From NCBI RefSeq assembly GCF_000284035.1, contig NC_016887.1:3906001-3970000 (forward strand): a DNA stretch of 64,000 nt. Direction: 5' to 3'. Positions 17,943-29,619 of the stretch are shown here, one piece after another; position 1 is the stretch's first letter; each line of letters starts with the position of its first letter. Under the pieces are notes generated by a model, which was given only the letters and a program-made list of their open reading frames with translations, was not told where the DNA came from and did not search any database. The translations under genes were made by a program, and so were the position numbers. Source of the stretch: Nocardia cyriacigeorgica GUH-2. GTDB taxonomy: Bacteria; Actinomycetota; Actinomycetes; Mycobacteriales; Mycobacteriaceae.

Positions 17943-18959
17943 GTGCGGTGGCAAAGCCAGACCCTGGACGCCGACGACGGCGCGCTGCCCGGCCTGGACC
18001 GGGCAGGCTTCGTCCGAACTGTACAGACCCCCGAATTCGACGGCATCACTTTTCACGAGGTGCTCTGTAAGAGCGCGCTGAACAAGATGCCCGAGGAGTC
18101 GGGGCTGCCGTTCCGGTGGACGATCAACCCGATGCGCGGATGCTCGCACGCCTGCCGGTACTGCTTCGCCCGCGGCACCCACGAATACCTGGATCTGGAT
18201 GCCGGTTCGGATTTCGACAACCAGATCGTGGTCAAGACCAATATCGCCGCGGTGCTGCGGCGCGAACTCGCCCGCCGCAGCTGGCATCGCGAAACCGTCG
18301 CCCTCGGTACGAACACCGATCCCTATCAGCGCGCCGAGGGCCGATACCGGCTGATGCCCGGCATCATCCGGGCCCTCACCGATTCCGGTACTCCGTTCTC
18401 CATCCTCACCAAGGGCACGCTGCTGCGCCGCGACCTGCCGTTGCTCACGCTGGCCGCACGTCAGGTCCCGGTGCATATCGGCGTCTCGCTGGCCATGCTC
18501 GATCCCGACCTGCATCGCAGCGTCGAACCGGGCACCCCGGCGCCCAAGGCCCGGCTGGAGCTGGTGCGCGCACTCGCCGACGCCGGTTTCGAGGTCGATG
18601 TGATGGTGGCCCCGGTGATCCCCTACCTCACCGACAGCAGCGCCCACCTCGACGAGCTGTTCGCCGCCATCGCCGCGGCCGGCGCGCGCAGCGTCGTCGC
18701 CTTTCCCATGCATCTGCGGGGCAGCACCCGCGGCTGGTTCCTCGGCTGGCTCGCCGAGACCCATCCGGCGCTGCTGCGCCGCTACCGCCAGCTCTACGGC
18801 CGCGGCGCCTACGTCACGCCCGAATACTCGCGCTGGTTGCGCGGCCGCATCGACCCGCTGCTGGAACGACACCGCCTCACCCGCGACGTCGCCGAGCCCG
18901 CCGAGACGGCGGCCCAGGCTCCGGCGGCCGCCGATCCTCAGCTGGCCCTGTTCGCCTGA
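17943..18959 (+). CDS. Radical SAM protein (Rv2578c-like)
   Basis: The 338-residue protein carries the radical SAM cluster motif at C67, C71 and C74 (CSHACRYCFARG). It is of the SplB/Rv2578c-like group, with the NTDPYQ segment after the cluster and a C-terminal region rich in Arg. It would reduce SAM to a 5'-deoxyadenosyl radical; the substrate is unknown. The GTG start lies 31 bp after the epimerase stop. The orthologue is also near hisS in mycobacteria. Confidence 0.85.
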   Translation: MRWQSQTLDADDGALPGLDRAGFVRTVQTPEFDGITFHEVLCKSALNKMPEESGLPFRWTINPMRGCSHACRYCFARGTHEYLDLDAGSDFDNQIVVKTNIAAVLRRELARRSWHRETVALGTNTDPYQRAEGRYRLMPGIIRALTDSGTPFSILTKGTLLRRDLPLLTLAARQVPVHIGVSLAMLDPDLHRSVEPGTPAPKARLELVRALADAGFEVDVMVAPVIPYLTDSSAHLDELFAAIAAAGARSVVAFPMHLRGSTRGWFLGWLAETHPALLRRYRQLYGRGAYVTPEYSRWLRGRIDPLLERHRLTRDVAEPAETAAQAPAAADPQLALFA

Positions 18960-19082
18960 CGGTCGCGCCGCGCTGACGTGGTGCGACGCGCCCACGATCC
19001 ACGCGCTTTCCCGGCACCCCACCCGCCGAGCGGAGTAGGTTGGCCAGGGGCAGCTCTCTTCGACAGGAAGTGAAGCAGGCAC

Positions 19083-21046
<1,964 letters not shown>

Positions 21047-21050
<4 letters not shown>

Positions 21051-22117
21051 CCATCATCGACACCACCGGCGCCTTCCTCGGCATGCCCGACGCTTCGGGC
21101 ACCGCGGCGGTGCCGCGCTCGGACACCCCGCACAAGGCCAAGGATTTCGCCTCCGATCAAGAGGTGCGCTGGTGCCCGGGCTGCGGCGACTACGTCATCC
21201 TGGCGACCGTGCGCGGCTTCCTGGCCGAGCTCGGGGTGCGCAAGGAGAACCTGATGTTCGTTTCGGGGATCGGCTGTTCCAGCCGGTTCCCGTACTACCT
21301 CGACGCCTACGGCATCCATTCCATCCACGGCCGGGCACCCGCCCTCGCCACGGGTCTGGCGGTGACCAGGCCGGATCTGTCGGTGTGGGTGGTGACCGGC
21401 GACGGCGACGCGCTCTCGATCGGCGGCAACCACCTGATCCACGCGCTGCGTCGCAACGTCAACCTGACGATCCTGCTGTTCAACAACCGGATCTACGGCC
21501 TGACCAAAGGCCAGTACTCGCCCACCTCCGAGCCCGGCAAAGTCACCAAATCGACGCCGATGGGTTCGGTGGATCACCCATTCAACACGCTGTCGGTGGC
21601 CCTGGGCGCCGAAGCCACCTTTGCCGCGCGAGCGCTGGATTCCGATCGCGCCGGGCTCACCGAGGTGTTGCGCGCGGCCACCGCGCACCGGGGCACCTCG
21701 TTCGTGGAGATTTTGCAGGATTGCCCGATCTTCAACGACGGCTCCTTCGACGTGCTGCGCCGCGGCGACAGCGCGGCCCGGCTGATCGCGTTGCGCGACG
21801 GGCAGCCCATCGTCTTCGGTGCCGATTGCGAATTCGCGGTGGTGCGTTCCGGTTTCGGTCTCGCGGTGGCCCGCACCGCCGACGTCGACGAGCGTGAGAT
21901 CGTGGTGCACGACGCCCGAGCCGACTCCCCCGAGTACGCCTACGCGCTGTCGCGGTTGTCCGATCAGGACCTCTCCCATGTCGTCACCGGCGTCTTCCGC
22001 GACGTCAGCCGCCCCACCTACGACGACGCCGTGCGCGCCCAGACCGCGGCGGCGAAGCAGGGCCGCCGCGCCGATCTGCAAGAACTGCTGACCGGTACCG
22101 AAACCTGGACGATCTGA
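21047..22117 (+). CDS. korB: 2-oxoglutarate:ferredoxin oxidoreductase, beta subunit
   Basis: The beta subunit binds thiamine diphosphate and an iron-sulfur cluster. In the 356-residue protein, CPGCGDY at residues 43-49 supplies two cluster cysteines, another cysteine is at GIGCSSR, and GDGDALSIGGN at residues 118-128 is the TPP-magnesium motif. The ATG start overlaps the korA stop (ATGA). It converges on mdh with 5 bases between stops. Confidence 0.94.
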
Positions 22118-22122
22118 GCGGC

Positions 22123-23127
22123 TCAGGCCGGCTTGGCGAACCCCAGATCGATCACCGCGGCGCGTTCGGCGTCGAGTTCGGCGACCGAGGCGTCGATGCG
22201 CGCGCGGGAGAACTCGTCGATCTCCAGGTCCGGCACGATGGTGTATCCGCCGTGCGCGCAGGTCACCGGGAACGAGCTGATCAGGCCCTCGGGCACGCCG
22301 TAGGAGCCGTCGGAAGGCACCGCCATCGACACCCAGTCGCCGGCGCTGCCGAGCACCCAATCGTGGATGTGATCGATCGCGGCGCTGGCGGCGCTGGCGG
22401 CCGAGGAGGCGCCGCGCGCCTGGATGATGGCGGTGCCGCGCTGCTGCACGGTGGGCAGGAAATCCTCGCGCACCCAGTCGGCGTCCACCACCTCGAGCGC
22501 CGGGCGTCCGGCGACGGTGGCGTGGCTGAGATCGGGGTATTGGGTCGCCGAATGGTTTCCCCAGATCGCGACCCGCTCGATCGCGGCGGCCGGGGCGCCG
22601 GTCTTCTTGGCCAGCTGGGCGATGGCCCGGTTGTGGTCGAGCCGGGTCATCGCGGTGAACCGTTCGGCCGGCACGTCGGGGGCGTTGGACATGGCGATGT
22701 AGGCGTTGGTGTTGGCCGGGTTGCCCACCACCAGCACCTTGACGTCCTCGGCGGCGCTGGCGTTGATCGCGGCGCCCTGATCGGTGAAGATCGGGCCGTT
22801 GGCGGCCAGCAGATCCCCGCGCTCCATTCCGGCGGTGCGCGGCCGGGCGCCGACCAGCAGCGCGATATTCGCGCCGTCGAAGCCCTCCCACGGATCGTCG
22901 CTGATATCGACCGATTCCAGCAGCGGGAAGGCACCGTCCTCCAGCTCCATCGCGACACCCTCCAGCGAGGCCACCGCGGCCGGAATCTCGAGCAACCGCA
23001 GCCGGATCGGGGTGTCGGGGCCCAGCATCGCACCGGAGGCGATCCGGAAGAGCAATCCGTAGGCGATCTGGCCGGCCGCGCCGGTCACGGCGACGGTCAC
23101 GGGCGCGGGTCGGGCGGCAGCACTCAC
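22123..23127 (-). CDS. mdh: Malate dehydrogenase (NAD)
   Basis: Mdh interconverts malate and oxaloacetate. The 334-residue protein has the Rossmann motif TGAAGQIAYGLL near residues 15-26, substrate-binding arginines in the mobile loop (ARPRTAGMERGDLL) and the catalytic histidine in WGNHSATQYPD near residue 194. It is of the long cytosolic-type family found in actinobacteria. The GTG start was chosen because the Rossmann strand begins about ten residues later. Its proximity to korAB groups two TCA-cycle activities on opposite strands. Confidence 0.95.
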   Translation of the reverse strand: MSAAARPAPVTVAVTGAAGQIAYGLLFRIASGAMLGPDTPIRLRLLEIPAAVASLEGVAMELEDGAFPLLESVDISDDPWEGFDGANIALLVGARPRTAGMERGDLLAANGPIFTDQGAAINASAAEDVKVLVVGNPANTNAYIAMSNAPDVPAERFTAMTRLDHNRAIAQLAKKTGAPAAAIERVAIWGNHSATQYPDLSHATVAGRPALEVVDADWVREDFLPTVQQRGTAIIQARGASSAASAASAAIDHIHDWVLGSAGDWVSMAVPSDGSYGVPEGLISSFPVTCAHGGYTIVPDLEIDEFSRARIDASVAELDAERAAVIDLGFAKPA

Positions 23128-23220
23128 AGCGACTCCTCAGCGGTCGGCCGGATGATCTGGCGTTTTCCACCCTATCCAGCCGCACCGCCGATATCGGCCG
23201 ACGGTGAGGTAACAGACACT

Positions 23221-23871
23221 TCAGCTCAGTTCGGCGACTTCGCTATCAGTGAGCACGACCGGTGAAACGTAATCCTTGGCCCGGACCAAGGTCACCGCGC
23301 GGTAGAGCGGACGCTCCCCCAGCCCGGCATCGCGCGCCTCGGCCCGTAACTGCTGCACCAGCATGCCCGAGACCGCCACCGCGGTCGCCAGATGGCTGGC
23401 GGCCAGAGCGTCGGCCAACTTGCGCAGGCCGAGCAGGTGCAGTTCGCGGCCGCTGCCCGCGTCGGTGTACATGGCCAGCGGGATGATTTGCGTGTCCGGC
23501 CCGGCCGTCACGCGCAGCACGATCCGGCTCAACCGGGCCGGATACACCAGGATCTCCACCCCGGTCGCCTCGGCGAGCGGAATCCGCCGCTCCCCGAACA
23601 GCGTGCGGGCATGAATCGTGGTCCCCTGCAACCACATCCGGCGGCGGCGCAACGCCAGCGCGTAGCCGACGGTGGGCGCGCCGACCACCAGTCCGATGAG
23701 CACTGCGATCGGCCAGCTCACCCAGACCGCGGCCAGCAGGGCGGCACCGATGCCGACGCCGATGGCCGCCAGGGTCAGCCGGCGCAGCATCGGGGCGTAC
23801 ACCTCGGGAGCGACCAGGTCCAGCCCGATCGGCGGATCGGATTCGCCCGGTGCGGGAGTCGGTTGTGTCAC
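23221..23871 (-). CDS. Small two-helix membrane protein of unknown function (PH-like domain possible)
   Basis: The 216-residue product has two adjacent membrane helices (about residues 32-72), then a soluble domain with beta-rich sequence (GTTIHARTLFGERRIPLAEA) resembling bacterial PH-like domains. No enzyme motif is visible. It starts at GTG and lies between hisS and mdh on the same strand. No close named family is recognised. Confidence 0.65.
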   Translation of the reverse strand: MTQPTPAPGESDPPIGLDLVAPEVYAPMLRRLTLAAIGVGIGAALLAAVWVSWPIAVLIGLVVGAPTVGYALALRRRRMWLQGTTIHARTLFGERRIPLAEATGVEILVYPARLSRIVLRVTAGPDTQIIPLAMYTDAGSGRELHLLGLRKLADALAASHLATAVAVSGMLVQQLRAEARDAGLGERPLYRAVTLVRAKDYVSPVVLTDSEVAELS

Positions 23872-23916
23872 GGTCGCGCAGTCGTCCTCACGGCGGGATA
23901 TGTCCCGGGCACCGTA

Positions 23917-25194
23917 CTACCCCGCGCGGTGCAATGCGGCGGTAACCGCGCCGACCACCTCGCCGAGCGGGATCTGGCGCTGGTCGCCGGTGCCCATGTC
24001 CTTGAGCCCGATGGTGTGTTCGGCCAGATCACGGTCGCCGAGCACCAGGGTGAACCGGGCGCCGGAGCGGTCGGCCGCCTTCATCGCGCCCTTCACCCCG
24101 CGGCCGCCGTAGGCCAGGTCGACCCGCACGCCCGCGGCCCGCAGCTGCGCGGCCAGCACCACCATCCGCTGGGTGGCGGCCTCGCCCAGCGGGACGCCGA
24201 AGACCTCGCAACGCGCCGGATCGCCCGCCGACTTGCCCTCGGCGGCCAGCGCCAGCACCGTGCGGTCGACACCGAGACCGAACCCGATACCTGACAGTGC
24301 CTGGCCACCCAGCTCGGCCATCAGGCCGTCGTAGCGGCCGCCGCCACCGATCCCGGACTGGGCGCCGAGCCCGTCGTGGACGAACTCGAAGGTGGTCTTG
24401 GTGTAGTAGTCCAGCCCGCGCACCATCCGCGGGTTCACCACATACGGCACGCCCAGCGCGTCGAGGTGGCCGAGCACCTGCTCGAAGTGCGTTTTCGCCG
24501 ATTCGGACAGGTGATCGATCATCAGCGGCGCGTTGGCCGTCATCTCGCGCACCTGCGGGCGCTTGTCGTCGAGCACCCGCAGCGGGTTGATCTGGGCGCG
24601 GCGGCGGGTCTCCTCGTCCAGCGGCAGCCCCAGCAGGAACTCCTGGAGCAGCTCGCGGTATTGCGGGCGGCAGGTCTCATCGCCCAGCGAGGTGATCTCG
24701 AGGCGGAAACCGTCCAGGCCCAGGCCGCGGAACCCGGCATCGGCGACGGCGATGACCTCGGCGTCCAGCGCCGGATCGTCGATGCCGATGGCCTCGATGC
24801 CCACCTGCTGGAGCTGACGGTAGCGACCGGCCTGCGGCTGCTCGTAGCGGAAGAACGGGCCGGCATAACACAGCTTGACCGGCAGCTGACCGCGGTCGAG
24901 TCCGTGCTCGATGACCGCGCGCATCACCCCCGCGGTGCCCTCGGGCCGCAACGTGACGCTGCGATCCTTGCGGTCGGAGAAGGTGAACATCTCCTTGCTC
25001 ACCACGTCGGTGGATTCGCCGACGCCGCGGGCGAACAGTTCGGTGTCCTCGAAGACCGGCAGCTCGATATGCCCGTACCCGGCGAGTCGGGCGGCGCGGA
25101 TCAGGCCGTCGCGCACCGCGACGAACTCGGCCGAGCCGGGGGGCACGTAGTCCGGCACCCCCTTCGGGGCGGAGAATCTGCTGGTCTTGGTCAC
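23917..25194 (-). CDS. hisS: Histidyl-tRNA synthetase
   Basis: HisRS charges tRNA-His. The 425-residue protein is full length for the short bacterial form. The catalytic core begins FSAPKGVPDYVP; class II motif 2 is around CYAGPFFRYEQPQAGRYRQ, the histidine-binding motif is VRGLDYYTKTTFEF and motif 3 is GIGFGLGVDR. A C-terminal anticodon domain follows. The frame is open to 25233, but GTG 25194 gives the usual N-terminus. In mycobacteria the same gene neighbours ppiB and relA. Confidence 0.95.
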   Translation of the reverse strand: MTKTSRFSAPKGVPDYVPPGSAEFVAVRDGLIRAARLAGYGHIELPVFEDTELFARGVGESTDVVSKEMFTFSDRKDRSVTLRPEGTAGVMRAVIEHGLDRGQLPVKLCYAGPFFRYEQPQAGRYRQLQQVGIEAIGIDDPALDAEVIAVADAGFRGLGLDGFRLEITSLGDETCRPQYRELLQEFLLGLPLDEETRRRAQINPLRVLDDKRPQVREMTANAPLMIDHLSESAKTHFEQVLGHLDALGVPYVVNPRMVRGLDYYTKTTFEFVHDGLGAQSGIGGGGRYDGLMAELGGQALSGIGFGLGVDRTVLALAAEGKSAGDPARCEVFGVPLGEAATQRMVVLAAQLRAAGVRVDLAYGGRGVKGAMKAADRSGARFTLVLGDRDLAEHTIGLKDMGTGDQRQIPLGEVVGAVTAALHRAG

Positions 25195-25379
25195 GATGGT
25201 CCAGTTTCCCTCACCACCGGGCCTCGAGTCCAACCGGTTTGTCCGCGCCGGTCACGGCGGGTGCCGGGCGGTCTCAGGTAGAGATGGCACACTCTTAGCC
25301 GAACATGACACTTTCGTAGTGAGAAAACAGCGCACGGCCGGTCCCCCGGGTCCGGCCGCCGCACGGGAGGAACGTGGTA

Positions 25380-26258
25380 GTGCCGAGCAACGAACAGCGT
25401 CGAGCGGCAGCGAAACGCAAGCTGGAGCGCCAGCTGGCCAACCGGGCCGCGCGGGCGCGCAAGCGCAAGCAACTCACCATCGCGATGTCGGCCCTCGGCG
25501 TCGTCGTCGCGGTCGCGGCGGTGACCGGCGTGTACTTCCTGACCCGCGGTGACGACAGCGACAACACCGCGGCGGAGACGCCGGACGCCTCGCTGTCGAG
25601 CACCCCGATCGCCGCGCCGCCCCCGCCAGCGCAGGCCAAGCCCGCCACGGTCAGCTGCGCCTACCCCGACAGCCCCAAGCCCGCCGACAAGCCCGCGCAG
25701 AAGCCGCGTACCGAGGGCATCCAGACCTCCGGCGACAATGCGACGCTGAGCATCAGCGTGGAGACCAGCCAGGGTCCGATCGGCCTGACCCTCAACAACG
25801 CCGAATCGCCGTGCACGGTGAACAGTTTCGCCAGCCTGGCCGGTCAGGGCTTCTTCGACGGCACCAGCTGCCACCGCCTCACCCAGGGCCCCGGCCTCGA
25901 GGTGCTGCAATGCGGCGATCCCACCGGCACCGGCATGGGTGGTCCGGGCTACCAGTTCGACAACGAGTACCCCACCGATCAGTACGCCCCCGGTGACCCG
26001 GCCCTGCAGGAGCCGATCGCCTACAAGCGCGGCGTCATCGCGATGGCCAACGCCGGACCCGGCACCAATGGCAGCCAGTTCTTCCTGGTCTACGGCGATT
26101 CCCAGCTGCCGCCGAACTACACCATCTTCGGCACCGTCGACGAGACGGGCCTGGCCACCCTGGACAAGATCGCCCAGGCCGGTCAGGACGAGTCCAACGG
26201 CCCCGGCGACGGCAAGCCGAACCTGCCGGTGACGCTGAATTCGGTGCGCATCGACTGA
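25380..26258 (+). CDS. ppiB: Membrane-anchored cyclophilin-type peptidyl-prolyl isomerase
   Basis: This cis-trans prolyl isomerase is tethered to the outside of the membrane. The 292-residue protein has a highly basic N-terminus, one membrane helix (about residues 33-54), a Pro-rich linker and a cyclophilin domain containing SFASLAGQGFFDGTSCHR, FDNEYP and NAGPGTNGSQFFL. GTG 25380 is preferred over GTG 25374 because GGGAGG at 25365-25370 lies 9 bases before it, against only 3 for the other. It corresponds to mycobacterial Rv2582, normally two genes from hisS and next to relA. Here an 18-kb block separates it from relA. Confidence 0.92.
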   Translation: MPSNEQRRAAAKRKLERQLANRAARARKRKQLTIAMSALGVVVAVAAVTGVYFLTRGDDSDNTAAETPDASLSSTPIAAPPPPAQAKPATVSCAYPDSPKPADKPAQKPRTEGIQTSGDNATLSISVETSQGPIGLTLNNAESPCTVNSFASLAGQGFFDGTSCHRLTQGPGLEVLQCGDPTGTGMGGPGYQFDNEYPTDQYAPGDPALQEPIAYKRGVIAMANAGPGTNGSQFFLVYGDSQLPPNYTIFGTVDETGLATLDKIAQAGQDESNGPGDGKPNLPVTLNSVRID

Positions 26259-26273
26259 CCTGCGGCCGTCGGC

Positions 26274-26312
26274 GTTCGGGTCCGGTATCGCAGCGCGCTA
26301 CCGGGCCCGAAC
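26274..26312 (+). terminator. Hairpin terminator after ppiB
   Basis: A 14-bp stem (GTTCGGGTCCGGTA with its near-perfect complement, one G-U pair) and 11-base loop begins 15 bases after the ppiB stop. It isolates ppiB from the inserted block. Confidence 0.8.
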
Positions 26313-26663
26313 TGTATGGCCTGAACCCGCTACCGCGCCGCCATCGTCCGGTCCCACCAACCACGCACCGAAGATCATCCGGCGAGTTCGGTTCCGTGCC
26401 GGAAATGTGCGATATATGCTGAGGGGCGGCCCGCTGGCAGGACTGGGCCGAGTGTTCTCGGGTAATCTCGTAATACGGAGTGCGCGTAGCGAAGTCGGCT
26501 GCGCGACTCCCGGTGTTCGCACAGGCGGGCCAGGGATCGCCGGGCGGGCACCGTTCGCATGGCGGTTGTATCGATGACGTAAGAAGTCGATGACATATGA
26601 AGCGGCGTTCATGACGAAGCACCACAATCATCCATAGGGATCACCGCAGCATCGGGAGCAGCC
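26313..26663. other. Gene-free stretch at the left border of the type IV block
   Basis: These 351 bases between the ppiB terminator and the first gene of the accessory block hold no convincing ORF, tRNA or attachment-site repeat. The half near 26420-26630 is somewhat richer in A/T than its surroundings and probably holds the promoter for the gene at 26664. I cannot assign -35/-10 boxes with confidence. Confidence 0.4.
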
Positions 26664-27308
26664 ATGTCCGAGGAACTGGACGATATCGGCCGGGAAACCG
26701 CGGCCATGATGAAGACCATGTTGCAGATCGCGACCCTGGTCGCGCTCAAGACCCGGGAACGTGGTCAGAAGGAAGCCGAGGCCAGAGCCAAGCTCACCGA
26801 GGCCAAGATCAAGGAAGCGCGCGAAGCGCAGGTTCGTGAGGCCCGCGAATCCAAGTCCAAGGATCCGCGCAATATGGAACTGGCCCAGATGATTTCCCGG
26901 CCCGCGCCGGAGAAGACGCTAGGTCAGGAAAAGGTGATGGGCGGCCAGGAGAAGGTGATGGGCCTGGCCCAGCAGGCGACAGCGACCGTCGAGCGCGAAA
27001 GCATGCCCTATCGTGGCGTTTCGCTGCACAAGGATCGGCCCTCGCTCCCCACACCCAGCGGCGGGTCCGTCGCCGCGGCGGCGGCCAAGGCCGCCATCCG
27101 GTACGACTCGCCGGAACGTCGCGCCGCGCTGGCCGCGCATCTGGCCAAGATCGGTATCGCACCCGAGATCGCCGCCGTGCGTATGTTCATGGAGATCGGG
27201 CAGGCCAAACCGCCCATCGAGGCCATCCGCACCCGCCCCGAACCGGGCCTGGAAATCCTCACCGGGCGAGACCAGGAGCGCACGCGCGGGCTCGAACGTA
27301 CGCGCTGA
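26664..27308 (+). CDS. Helical, Lys/Glu/Ala-rich protein bordering the type IV block, function unknown
   Basis: The 214-residue soluble protein begins at ATG with GGGAG 6 bases upstream. Residues 35-75 are a charged heptad-like stretch expected to form a long helix or coiled coil. A short tandem repeat (GQEKVMG twice) lies near residues 90-104, followed by a disordered linker and a folded C-terminal piece around SPERRAALAAHLAKIGIAPE. It is the only plus-strand gene in the block and converges on the DUF4913 gene. I do not recognise the family. Its position suggests an accessory or DNA-side partner of the secretion genes, but no relaxase motif is present. Confidence 0.65.
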   Translation: MSEELDDIGRETAAMMKTMLQIATLVALKTRERGQKEAEARAKLTEAKIKEAREAQVREARESKSKDPRNMELAQMISRPAPEKTLGQEKVMGGQEKVMGLAQQATATVERESMPYRGVSLHKDRPSLPTPSGGSVAAAAAKAAIRYDSPERRAALAAHLAKIGIAPEIAAVRMFMEIGQAKPPIEAIRTRPEPGLEILTGRDQERTRGLERTR

Positions 27309-27322
27309 CCAACCCCGTTCAC

Positions 27323-27350
27323 CGGCGCCCGTCGAATCCGGCGGGCGCCG
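27323..27350. terminator. Hairpin terminator at the end of the type IV operon
   Basis: A 9-bp perfect stem (CGGCGCCCG and its complement) with a 10-base loop lies between the converging gene at 26664 and the last gene of the operon. It would terminate both transcripts. Confidence 0.7.
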
Positions 27351-27368
27351 CGTCGTATTCGCCGCGGG

Positions 27369-27755
27369 TCAGGTGGTACGGCTGTATTCCTCGGGGTTGC
27401 TGAACAAACCCTCCGGGTAGGTTTCGACCGGCAGCTTCGTGAGCATCTCCTTGTGCCCGTGCCGCACACTGCAATATTTGAACGGCCCCTTCGGGTCGAA
27501 CAACACCGCCATGTGTTTGTCGGCATGGTTGAGCAACCAGATGCTCATACCGGTGGTCGGGTCCTGACGGTAGAACTCGAAGGCCCGCCACACCGCTTCC
27601 AGGCGCGCCACCGCTTCGGTGTGCCGCCACCATTCCGGGCACCACACGGTGTCGTTGATGTCGGTGACCTGCCGTTGATACAGCCCGGTCAGGTAGTTGT
27701 GCACGAACTCCCCGACATCGTGGTATTCGGTTTCCGGCTGCTCATTGCTGGTCAA
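27369..27755 (-). CDS. DUF4913-family protein, last gene of the type IV operon
   Basis: The 128-residue protein has the DUF4913 signature: CPEWWRHTEAVARLEAVWRA, then FEFYRQDPTTGMSIWLLNHAD and LFDPKGPFKYC. The family recurs next to conjugation genes in actinobacteria and has no known activity. The start is judged to be TTG at 27755. A strong GAGGAGG lies 9 bases upstream, whereas ATG 27791 is farther back and deep in the coupling-protein gene. The reading frame overlaps the end of the coupling ATPase gene by 14 bases. Confidence 0.8.
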   Translation of the reverse strand: MTSNEQPETEYHDVGEFVHNYLTGLYQRQVTDINDTVWCPEWWRHTEAVARLEAVWRAFEFYRQDPTTGMSIWLLNHADKHMAVLFDPKGPFKYCSVRHGHKEMLTKLPVETYPEGLFSNPEEYSRTT

Positions 27756-29586
27756 GTGGACGAACCTCCTCGATCTGGCCGGAGCCGGCACCCGGTTCCG
27801 GTGACGGTATTGCCTTGGTCAGCGACGGTTGCGGAATCAGATCGGTGATCACGGTCTTGCGCTGCGGATCGTGTTGCTCGATCGACTGCTGCACCGCTGC
27901 CGCGTAATCGCCCTCCCACCAGGGGACCGTGCGCACCAGAACCGGCGGCGCACCGGACGGGAAGACGATGACCCGCCCGCGCGGCAACGTCGCCAGCGCT
28001 TGCACGGTGAAGGTCTTCGACGAACCGAGCGAGCGCGAATAACTCTTGCTGCCCTTGGATTCCGATACCGACGCCGAAATCGAGGAATGCTCGCCGATGG
28101 CCTCGGAACGCTCGCGCAGGAAGTTCGTATCGTCGACGCCGCTGCCGAGCACCTTGATATTGGCCGCCGACCACAGCGCGTTCATCCCGGCCTCACCCCA
28201 GCAACGCACGCCCTGCGCCCACGATTGCAGCACCGTCATCACCACGATGCCGCGCGAACCGAAGTGGCTGTACTGCTTGGGCAGATCCTTCCAGCGCACC
28301 ACATTGGCCGCCTCGTCCAGCACCGCCAGCAGCGGGATCGGCAGGCGCCCGCCGGCCGAGCGCGCGGCCTTGCGCATGGCGATATCGATGACCGCCTCGG
28401 TCAGCGCACTGACCAGCGGTGACGCCGAACCGCGGCCCTCGAGCGACAAGCTGTAGAGAGTGCCGTTGCGTTCGATGAAGTCCAATTCGTCGAACTGCTG
28501 GCGGCTTGCGCCGGGCGTGACCCACGGATGCACGTTGGTGAGCTTGAGGCAGCGCACCATCTTCTTGGCTGTACCGAAGATGCCGCTGCGGGTGCGGTCG
28601 TCGGTGTTGTACTGCGAGGCCAGGCCGGAGGCGGTGAAATCGTGTCCGGTATCGCGCAGCAGCTGAATCGGTTCGATATTGCCCGGATTGGTCACCCACT
28701 CCCAGACCTGAGTGATCGGCTTGCCACCGACGGCCGCGGCCAGGAACAGCCCGGCCAGCAGATCTTCGGCTTCCGGGTCGAAGAACGCGTCGCTCTTGGC
28801 GTCGGAACCGTCGTCGCCGTCGGCGAAATGGCCGGCCAGCCGGGCCGCGCGCATTTCGCACCCTTCATGGCGGGCATCCACCCAGCCCAACGGATCCCAG
28901 TACCAGCCGGCCTCCTCACCGGCCACGCCTTGCGGGTCGAAGACGAAGGTCGGTGAACCCTTGGCCGCGCGAACGTCGCGGGTCGCGTCGACCACGTCGC
29001 GCTTGTTCGAGGTGGCCAGCACCGGGCCGATGGCGGTGAGGATGGCGGGGATGACGCGGGAGGTCGATTTGCCCTGGCGCGGACCCCAGATATCGAGATG
29101 CAGATCCTCGTACGAGCCGTACAGCATCACACCGTCGGCGACACCGATGCCGATCGGCACACCGGGCGCATCGTCGTAGCCGAGGCGCACGCCGAGCTGC
29201 TTGGCCTTCTCCCGCACACCGGCCTCGGTGAGTGAGGCGATGGCACTGCCGTTGCCCATCACGTCGGCCTTGTCGTCGACGCCGAGCCTGCCCTTGTTGC
29301 GACGGGCCTGCAGCCGGCGCCGGATGACGAGGACGGCGACGCCGGTGGCGAGGACGAGCAGCAGGATCACCGTCGCACCGCGCGGCCACTCGAGTTTGCC
29401 GCGAATCAACCCGGCCACGATCTCGATCGGGTTGATCGGGATGTCCTGGCGAGTCACGGCGAGCATATTGCCCAGATGCAGGGCCAGCCACAGCGTCGCG
29501 AGGATGCCCCCCACCACGTAGATCAGGATGAGGGTGCCGTCGGGACCGACGACTGCCGGATCCTTCACCGGTTTCTTTTTCGCCAT
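27742..29586 (-). CDS. VirD4/TraD-type coupling ATPase of the type IV system
   Basis: This is the membrane ATPase that would deliver substrates to the type IV channel. The 614-residue protein has two N-terminal membrane helices (about 20-45 and 68-90), then the RecA-like motor with Walker A WGPRQGKST at 167-175 and Walker B LLAVLDEAAN around D424 and E425. The TraM-recognition/TraG C-terminal part follows, including LPRGRVIVFPSGAPPVL. The ATG follows AGGAGG. Coupling proteins define conjugative or effector-translocating systems, but the relaxase that would make this a DNA-transfer system is not seen nearby. Confidence 0.88.
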   Translation of the reverse strand: MAKKKPVKDPAVVGPDGTLILIYVVGGILATLWLALHLGNMLAVTRQDIPINPIEIVAGLIRGKLEWPRGATVILLLVLATGVAVLVIRRRLQARRNKGRLGVDDKADVMGNGSAIASLTEAGVREKAKQLGVRLGYDDAPGVPIGIGVADGVMLYGSYEDLHLDIWGPRQGKSTSRVIPAILTAIGPVLATSNKRDVVDATRDVRAAKGSPTFVFDPQGVAGEEAGWYWDPLGWVDARHEGCEMRAARLAGHFADGDDGSDAKSDAFFDPEAEDLLAGLFLAAAVGGKPITQVWEWVTNPGNIEPIQLLRDTGHDFTASGLASQYNTDDRTRSGIFGTAKKMVRCLKLTNVHPWVTPGASRQQFDELDFIERNGTLYSLSLEGRGSASPLVSALTEAVIDIAMRKAARSAGGRLPIPLLAVLDEAANVVRWKDLPKQYSHFGSRGIVVMTVLQSWAQGVRCWGEAGMNALWSAANIKVLGSGVDDTNFLRERSEAIGEHSSISASVSESKGSKSYSRSLGSSKTFTVQALATLPRGRVIVFPSGAPPVLVRTVPWWEGDYAAAVQQSIEQHDPQRKTVITDLIPQPSLTKAIPSPEPGAGSGQIEEVRPLDQQ

Positions 29587-29619
29587 ACCTGCCTCCTGAT
29601 TCCCGTGTGGAAAGCGTTG

